A stretch of DNA of 35,688 bases from Phenylobacterium sp. Lineage in GTDB: Bacteria > Pseudomonadota > Alphaproteobacteria > Caulobacterales > Caulobacteraceae. Made by a program: the position numbers and the translations under genes. The notes beneath the pieces were generated by a model, which did not search any database, had not been told where the DNA came from, and was given only the letters and a program-made list of their open reading frames with translations. This document shows positions 31,069-35,688 of the stretch, piece after piece; the first letter of the stretch is position 1; the number at the start of each line of letters is the position of its first letter. The stretch lies in contig NZ_JANXWD010000039.1 of assembly GCF_025351295.1 (NCBI RefSeq), forward strand, positions 1-35,688, written 5' to 3'.

Positions 31069-32223
31069 ATGGGCAAGCTCGCAGACCGTCCCGATCCCGC
31101 CCTGGCCGCCCGCCTGGATCCCCTCGTCGATGCCGCCCTCGCCGAACAGCGGATCGCCGGCGCAGTGGTCCTGGTGGCGAAGGACGGCGCCCTGGCCTAT
31201 GCCCGCGCCGCCGGCCAGTCCGACCGCGAGACCGGCCAGGCCATGACGCCGGACACCATCTTCCGCGCCTCGTCGCTGACCAAGCCGATCGTCACCGCCG
31301 CCTTCCTCAGCCTGGTGGAAGACGAGGTCATGGGGCTTGACGACCCGGTGATCCGCTGGCTGCCCGGCTTCCAGCCGGCGTTCCAGGGCCAGGTACCGAC
31401 CATCACCCTGCGCCAGTTGCTGACCCACACCGCCGGCCTCTCCTACGGCTTCATGCAGCCGGATGACGGGCCCTACCTGACGCTGGGCGTCTCCGATGGC
31501 ATGGACCAGCCGGGCCTGGGGTTTCCGGAGGAACTGGCGCGGATCACCGAGGCGGGGCTGGTCTTCCCGCCCGGCGCGGCCTGGCTCTATTCGGTCGGTC
31601 TCGACGTCCTGGGCGCGGCCATCGAGGCGGCGACCGGCAAGACCCTGCCGCAGGTGGTGGCCGAGCGGGTGACCGAGAAGGTCGGGATGGCCGACACCGG
31701 CTTCGGCGTTTCGGATCGCGCCCGGCTCGCCACGGCCTATGCCGACGGCCCGCCGCCGGTGCGGATGGGCCAGACCCACACCGTGCCGTTCGCCGAGCTG
31801 TCGGGCATCAAATTCGCCCCCGACCGCCTGTTCGACCCGGGGTCCTTCCCCTCGGGCGGCGCGGGCATGACCTGCTCGGCCCCCGACTTCATCAGCTTCC
31901 TGGAGGCGATCCGCACCGGCGGCCGGCCCATCGTCACCCAGGCCACGGCCAGCTCGATGCTGACCAACCAGACCGGCGGCCACCTGATCGTCACCAGCGG
32001 CCCCGGCTGGGGCTTCGGCTTCGGCGGTGCGGTGATGCTGGACCCGGTCCCTTCCGAGTCGCCCCTGCCGGCCGGCGCCTGGATGTGGGGCGGGGTCTAT
32101 GGTCACAGCTGGTTCGTCGACCCGGCCAGCCAGCTCAGCTTCGTGCTGATGACCAACACCTCCACCGAGGGCATGAGCGGCCAGCTCTCCCGGGACCTGA
32201 TGGCGGCGACCGCGGTGGGCTAG
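31069..32223 (+). CDS. Serine hydrolase of the beta-lactamase/class C-like esterase family
   Basis: The 384-residue protein has the SxxK motif FRASSLTKPIVTAAFL (Ser69, Lys72), the second motif YSV (Tyr174) in the FPPGAAWLYSVGLDVLG context, and a C-terminal GHSWFVDPASQLSFVLMTN that takes the KTG-box position. These are family VIII esterase/penicillin-binding-protein-like features. AAGGAGG lies 5 bp before ATG. No signal peptide is seen, which argues for a cytoplasmic esterase rather than a resistance beta-lactamase. It diverges from the metallo-hydrolase across 119 bp and ends nested with the MmcQ stop. Confidence 0.92.
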   Translation: MGKLADRPDPALAARLDPLVDAALAEQRIAGAVVLVAKDGALAYARAAGQSDRETGQAMTPDTIFRASSLTKPIVTAAFLSLVEDEVMGLDDPVIRWLPGFQPAFQGQVPTITLRQLLTHTAGLSYGFMQPDDGPYLTLGVSDGMDQPGLGFPEELARITEAGLVFPPGAAWLYSVGLDVLGAAIEAATGKTLPQVVAERVTEKVGMADTGFGVSDRARLATAYADGPPPVRMGQTHTVPFAELSGIKFAPDRLFDPGSFPSGGAGMTCSAPDFISFLEAIRTGGRPIVTQATASSMLTNQTGGHLIVTSGPGWGFGFGGAVMLDPVPSESPLPAGAWMWGGVYGHSWFVDPASQLSFVLMTNTSTEGMSGQLSRDLMAATAVG

Positions 32224-32561
32224 ATAGCGAGGCCGAGCCCGGCCCGCGCCGCGCGGGTCAGCTTACCGGCGACCAGGCTGTGGGAGGTGGCCAACCAGCC
32301 GCCGACATCCCCGGCGTCCAATCCGTCCAGGTCGACGATCACCCAATGACCCTTGGCGAAATAGGGCGCCTGGCGGCACGGCCCGTCGTCGGTCAGCACC
32401 ATGAAGCCGATCTCGGTGACCTTGAAGGTCAGGCCGCCGGCCAGGCCGCAGACCGCGAACACCTTGCCGCCCACCTTGTAGACGTCGGCGCCGCCCCACT
32501 GGACCATCCGGGTGGCGGCGGGCAGGGCCAGGGCGCAGGCCTCGATCTGCGCCCGCGTCAA
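32220..32561 (-). CDS. MmcQ/YjbR family protein, second tandem copy
   Basis: TTG at 32561, overlapping the upstream stop in TTGA, gives 113 residues. It aligns throughout with the neighbour: LALPAATRMVQWGGADVYKV, then GGKVFAVCGLAGGLTFKVTE and GHWVIVDLDGLDAGDVGGWL. This matches the MmcQ/YjbR (CyaY-like fold) family, often called DNA-binding although function is not settled. Its TAG shares CTAG with the convergent serine-hydrolase stop. Confidence 0.85.
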   Translation of the reverse strand: MTRAQIEACALALPAATRMVQWGGADVYKVGGKVFAVCGLAGGLTFKVTEIGFMVLTDDGPCRQAPYFAKGHWVIVDLDGLDAGDVGGWLATSHSLVAGKLTRAARAGLGLAI

Positions 32562-32899
32562 AGGCCCAACGCCGCCCGGGTCTTCTTCGGCAGCCGGGCG
32601 GCCACCAGGCCGTGGGCCGAGCGGACCCAGTCCTCGACCTCGCCGGCGTCCAGGGGCGACAGATGGTCGAACATCACCCACTTGAACCGCGCCGCGTAGG
32701 GGGCCGGCCGCGCCCGCCCGGTCTCGGTCAGGGCCTCGTAGGCGATGTCCGAGACCTTGAGCGACAGGCTGGAGCCCGCCGCGTCGGTGGCGCAGAACAT
32801 CTTGCCGCCCACCGAATAGACGTGGTCGGCGCCCCACTTGACGTCCTGGGTCACGCCCGGGAGGCCCATGGCGGCCTTGTGCAGCTGGTCCCGGGTCAC
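32558..32899 (-). CDS. MmcQ/YjbR family protein, first tandem copy
   Basis: GTG at 32899 gives 113 residues: MGLPGVTQDVKWGADHVYSV, GGKMFCATDAAGSSLSLKVS, then FKWVMFDHLSPLDAGEVEDW and ARLPKKTRAALGL. The same family and exact length as the copy downstream suggest tandem duplication followed by divergence. AGGTGGG precedes the GTG. The gene starts 10 bp after the msrA stop. Confidence 0.88.
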   Translation of the reverse strand: MTRDQLHKAAMGLPGVTQDVKWGADHVYSVGGKMFCATDAAGSSLSLKVSDIAYEALTETGRARPAPYAARFKWVMFDHLSPLDAGEVEDWVRSAHGLVAARLPKKTRAALGL

Positions 32900-32909
32900 C
32901 CGGTCCCAC

Positions 32910-33560
32910 CTAGGCGCTGACGCCGACGCCGATCGGGCAGGAGACGCCGGTGCCGCCGATCCCGCAGTAGCCCTGCGGGTTCTTGGCCAGGTATTGCTGG
33001 TGATAGTCCTCGGCGAAATAGAAGGTGCCGGCCGGGGCGATCTCGCTGGTGATCCGGCCGTACCCCCGCTTGCCGAGCTCGACCTGGTAGGCGGCCCTGG
33101 AGGCTTCGGCCGCGGCGGCCTGGGCGTCGCTGGTTACATAGACGCCCGAGCGGTACTGGGTGCCGACGTCGCCGCCCTGGCGCATGCCCTGGGTGGGGTC
33201 GTGGCCCTCCCAATATATCTTCAGCAGGTTGGCGTAGGTCACCACCTTGGGGTCATAGACCACCAGCACTGCCTCGGTATGACCGGTGCGGCCGGAGCAG
33301 ACCTCCTCGTAGGTGGCGTTGGGCGTGACGCCCTGCTGGTAGCCGACGGCGGTCACATAGACGCCGGGGACCTGCCAGAAGATCCGCTCGACGCCCCAGA
33401 AACAGCCCATGGCGAAATAGGCGGTCTCCAGGCCCTCCGGATAGGGGCCCTTCAGCGGCTTGCCGTTGACGAAATGGGTCTGGGCCGTGGGGATCGCGTG
33501 CGCCCGGCCCGGCAGGGCGGTGGCGGCGGTGGGCAGGTTCATGGGCTTCTTGAAGAACAT
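32910..33560 (-). CDS. msrA: Peptide methionine sulfoxide reductase A
   Basis: The 216-residue enzyme reduces methionine-S-sulfoxide. The catalytic [11 protein letters not shown] (Cys53) and C-terminal [12 protein letters not shown] with resolving Cys199 and Cys208 fit the canonical three-Cys type. [20 protein letters not shown] and [14 protein letters not shown] are conserved substrate and active-site segments. It may be cytoplasmic, as no clear signal peptide is seen, although the N-terminus has about 30 extra residues. ATG at 33560. It is first of an msrA-MmcQ-MmcQ operon. Confidence 0.97.
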   Translation of the reverse strand: MFFKKPMNLPTAATALPGRAHAIPTAQTHFVNGKPLKGPYPEGLETAYFAMGCFWGVERIFWQVPGVYVTAVGYQQGVTPNATYEEVCSGRTGHTEAVLVVYDPKVVTYANLLKIYWEGHDPTQGMRQGGDVGTQYRSGVYVTSDAQAAAAEASRAAYQVELGKRGYGRITSEIAPAGTFYFAEDYHQQYLAKNPQGYCGIGGTGVSCPIGVGVSA

Positions 33561-33695
33561 CGGGCGTCTCCAGCGGGCTGCGGTGGGTACCCCTAGATAA
33601 TGCGCGCGCCGCCAAATTGCATCTTGCCAAGCTCAACTGAACCGGCGCGACACTCGCGGGAATATATGTCACGTGGCTCGGCAGGAGGACGCGCG

Positions 33696-34616
33696 ATGCA
33701 GACGTTCAGGATCATGCTTCTGGCTGGCGCATTCGCCGGGGTCTCGGCGGCGGGCGCGCTGGCTTCGGGCGGCGGCGGGGGCGGCGGCGCGGAGATGCCG
33801 TCGGCCTCGGCCCCGATGTATAATCCCGCCGAGGAATACGCCAAGGCGATCAAGGCCATTCAGGCCAAGGACTACAAGACCGCCGCCCGCTCGGCCCAGC
33901 ACGTCACCGACGCGGCGCCCAAGAACGCCGACGCCTGGCGGCTGCTCGGCGTGGCCAACGCCGGGTCCGAGAACTGGAAGGGGGCGCGAAAGGCCTATGA
34001 GAAGGCCGTCAAGCTGGCGCCCGACGACCTGCCCAGCCACGCGGGCCTGGGCCTGGCGCTGGCCAACCTCAAGGACGCCAAGGCGCAGGACGAACTGACC
34101 TGGCTGAAGGCCAAGGCCAGCACCTGCAGCAGCGATTGCGACACGGTGAAGTCGCTGGCCGCCCAGGTGGAAGCCGCGCTCGGCGGCGCAACCTCCGCCG
34201 GCCAGCCCAGCGCGGCGCTGGAGCAGGGTTCCCTGCTGTTCGCCGACGCCGGCGACCAGGCTTATGTGCAGGCCGTCAGCCTGATCAACGAGAAGCGCTA
34301 CGACGAGGCGCTCAAGTCGCTGGATGAGGCCCGCGCCGCCTTCGGGCCGCACCCCGACGTGCTGACCTACCAAGGCTATACCTGGCGCAAGAAGGGCCAG
34401 TTCGCCAAGGCCGAAGACTATTACAACCAGGCCCTGGCCATCGCTCCCAACCACCGTGGCGCCACCGAATATTTCGGCGAGCTGAAGGTGGAGCGCGGCG
34501 ACATCGCCGGCGCACGGGTCATGCTGGCGAAACTCGACCGGATTTGCGCCTACGGCTGCGCCGAGGCTGAGGAGCTGCGCCGTTGGATCGACGCCGGCGG
34601 CGAGCCCGGGCGCTAG
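33696..34616 (+). CDS. Secreted TPR protein with two CxxxC motifs
   Basis: ATG at 33696 has AGGAGG at 33683-33688, the best ribosome site in the window, and gives 306 residues. A signal peptide (FRIMLLAGAFAGVSAAGALA) is followed by a Gly-rich run. Two TPR blocks, AEEYAKAIKAIQAKDYKTAA through DDLPSHAGLGLALANL and SLINEKRYDEALKSLDEARA through YYNQALAIAPNHRGATEYFG, each end with a CxxxC: C144/C148 in ASTCSSDCDTV and C284/C288 in DRICAYGCAEAEEL. The two halves look like an internal duplication. Its end overlaps a c-type cytochrome gene by 34 bp, implying a shared periplasmic role. Confidence 0.87.
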   Translation: MQTFRIMLLAGAFAGVSAAGALASGGGGGGGAEMPSASAPMYNPAEEYAKAIKAIQAKDYKTAARSAQHVTDAAPKNADAWRLLGVANAGSENWKGARKAYEKAVKLAPDDLPSHAGLGLALANLKDAKAQDELTWLKAKASTCSSDCDTVKSLAAQVEAALGGATSAGQPSAALEQGSLLFADAGDQAYVQAVSLINEKRYDEALKSLDEARAAFGPHPDVLTYQGYTWRKKGQFAKAEDYYNQALAIAPNHRGATEYFGELKVERGDIAGARVMLAKLDRICAYGCAEAEELRRWIDAGGEPGR

Positions 34617-35548
34617 GTCTCGCGGCCGCGCTGGTCGGCGGGGCGGCCCTGGCCGCTGACGCCGGCCCGCCGCTGCGGGCCATGCGCTGGGTTCCACGCG
34701 ACGCTGACCCGGTGCGGGTCTTCGCGACCCAGCCGGGCGAATGCCTGCGCCTGCCCCGCGACAGCGCCGCGGCTCTGTCGGTCGAGGTCGGTCGCGCGGC
34801 CTTTCGCACCCCGGTGCTGCTGGGCGGCCAGGCGGCGCGCGCCGGGCTCTCGTGCGAAAGCTGCCACCGCGCCGGGCGCGACAACCCCGACTTCCAGTTC
34901 CCCGGCGCCTCGGGCGCGCCGGGCACCGCCGACGTGACCCTGTCGCTGTTCTCCAGCCACCGGGGCAACGGCGTCCACGACCCCAAGCCGATCCCTGACC
35001 TCTCCGGCCCGCGCGACAGGCTGAAAGTGGCGCCCGCCGACCGCCCGAAGTTCATCCACGGCCTGGTCGCCGAGGAGTTCGACGGGCCCGAGCCGACCCC
35101 GGCGGTGCTGGCCGGTCTGGTGGCCTATGTGGACGCCCTCGACCCCGCCGCCTGCCCCCGCGCGCCGCGCATGGCGGTCGCCCCCGCCGTGCTGATGTCC
35201 GACGCCCGCCGCGCGCTCGACGCCGCGCGCCGGGAGATGGCGCTCGGCGACCGGCCCACCGCGGTGCTGATGGTGGCCGCCGCCCGCACCCGCCTGGGCC
35301 TGATCGACGAGCGCTACGCCGCCCTGCCCGCCGAACGCCAGCACCTGCGCAACGCCGACGCCGGCCTGGCCGCCCTCCAGGCCGCGATCCGCGAAGGCGG
35401 CCCGGGCGCCGCCGCCGACCTCGACCGTTGGCTCGCCGCCGCCCCCGCCCTTGAAGCCGCCCTGGGCGCTCGCGAACCGCTATCCCTGTTCAATCCCCAC
35501 CGCCTGGCCAGGGCGACGAACCGCCGCTTGCCCGCCAACCGGTCCTGA
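34583..35548 (+). CDS. Secreted c-type cytochrome-like protein
   Basis: The only usable start upstream of the signal peptide is TTG at 34583, giving 321 residues and a 34-bp overlap with the TPR gene. The N-terminus (RRRRRARALGLAAALVGGAALAA) is an export signal with strong basic n-region. The single heme site is CESCH (Cys91, Cys94, His95) in LSCESCHRAGRDNPDFQFPG. Later residues DVTLSLFSSHRGNGVHDPKPI and PTAVLMVAAARTRLGLIDER are helical. Only one CxxCH is present, so it is mono-heme. Family unassigned; a redox partner for the TPR protein is inference. Confidence 0.75.
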   Translation: MDRRRRRARALGLAAALVGGAALAADAGPPLRAMRWVPRDADPVRVFATQPGECLRLPRDSAAALSVEVGRAAFRTPVLLGGQAARAGLSCESCHRAGRDNPDFQFPGASGAPGTADVTLSLFSSHRGNGVHDPKPIPDLSGPRDRLKVAPADRPKFIHGLVAEEFDGPEPTPAVLAGLVAYVDALDPAACPRAPRMAVAPAVLMSDARRALDAARREMALGDRPTAVLMVAAARTRLGLIDERYAALPAERQHLRNADAGLAALQAAIREGGPGAAADLDRWLAAAPALEAALGAREPLSLFNPHRLARATNRRLPANRS

Positions 35549-35597
35549 CGGTATATGCCCGCCTTCCGCCGGGGACCCGCTCCCCCGCGCGGCATAA

Positions 35598-35687
35598 GGT
35601 GCGGTGGCCGAGTGGTTGAAGGCGCACGCTTGGAAAGCGTGTTTAGGGGAAACTCTAACGTGGGTTCGAATCCCACTCGCACCGCCA
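35598..35687 (+). tRNA. tRNA-Ser (GGA anticodon), CCA encoded
   Basis: The 90-nt class II tRNA has acceptor GGTGCGG pairing with TCGCACC, the D arm near GGCCGAGTGGTTGAAGGC, anticodon loop CTTGGAAAG with GGA, a long variable arm, T arm GTGGGTTCGAATCCCAC, discriminator G and an encoded CCA. GGA reads UCC/UCU serine codons. It ends one base before the window edge. Confidence 0.97.
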
Positions 35688-35688
35688 A

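Noticed and set aside
31069..32223. Serine beta-lactamase as an antibiotic-resistance gene
   Set aside because: The SxxK/YSV pattern and the lack of a signal peptide fit a cytoplasmic family VIII esterase better than a resistance enzyme.
35314..35688. Minus-strand open frame beginning MAVRVGFEPTLEF at the right edge
   Set aside because: It is the reverse complement of the tRNA-Ser gene and the cytochrome gene end. VRVGFEPT-type peptides are a well-known false product of tRNA antisense reading.
1..35688. CRISPR arrays, insertion sequences, prophage genes
   Set aside because: No regularly spaced repeats, no transposase or integrase motifs and no phage structural proteins were seen in any frame.

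Overview
The window is about 35.7 kb of dense, high-GC bacterial chromosome. It most likely comes from an alphaproteobacterium of the Caulobacterales, such as a Caulobacter or Phenylobacterium relative. This is inferred from base composition and codon use, from the Rieske-cytochrome b-cytochrome c1 operon beside trmL and hemF, from the DUF1285-NUDIX-CCA transferase cluster, from a PEPxxWA-type PEP-CTERM protein, and from palindromes built on TCATCCCGG. No species can be named from sequence alone. I see no transposase, phage gene or CRISPR array.

Left part (1-7.4 kb): the 3' end of a large hybrid sensor kinase with a recently duplicated PAS unit; a secreted PEP-CTERM protein of lower GC; a TIR-transmembrane-TPR protein; and a periplasmic gamma-glutamyltransferase. 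The following gap (7375-7779) holds a 20-bp-period direct repeat, a palindrome and a possible 43-residue ORF. After it come a small zinc-ribbon protein, the translation-associated ATPase YchF and two adjacent dienelactone hydrolase paralogs.

Middle (10.5-22.5 kb): a deletion scar joins the 3' ends of an outer-membrane-protein gene and a receiver-domain gene. It is followed by a small membrane protein and a two-lobed retropepsin-like protein whose second lobe has lost its catalytic Asp. Then come petABC (cytochrome bc1), and running the other way trmL, hemF and a GNAT acetyltransferase. An AbrB/PIN toxin-antitoxin pair has a clear palindromic operator. On the minus strand lie a class I glutamine amidotransferase with a membrane protein, and the tightly overlapping cluster DUF1285, CoA-type NUDIX, a small membrane protein and CCA tRNA nucleotidyltransferase.

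Right part (22.6-35.7 kb): a LuxR-type regulator diverges from an HSL-family esterase across only 31 bp. An MFS exporter and an HSD17B4-like short-chain dehydrogenase (SDR) follow. A five-gene minus-strand operon runs metallo-beta-lactamase-fold hydrolase, retinol-dehydrogenase-like SDR, HSDL2-like SDR, and two GNAT enzymes; it suggests lipid or acyl-CoA/steroid-type metabolism. Next are a serine beta-lactamase-family hydrolase, msrA with two tandem MmcQ/YjbR proteins, a secreted TPR protein with two CxxxC motifs overlapping a secreted c-type cytochrome, and tRNA-Ser(GGA) at the right edge.

Most of the window is ordinary core metabolism. The least explained items are the TIR-TPR protein, the TPR-CxxxC/cytochrome c pair, the degenerate two-lobed aspartic protease, the deletion scar and the palindromic repeats.
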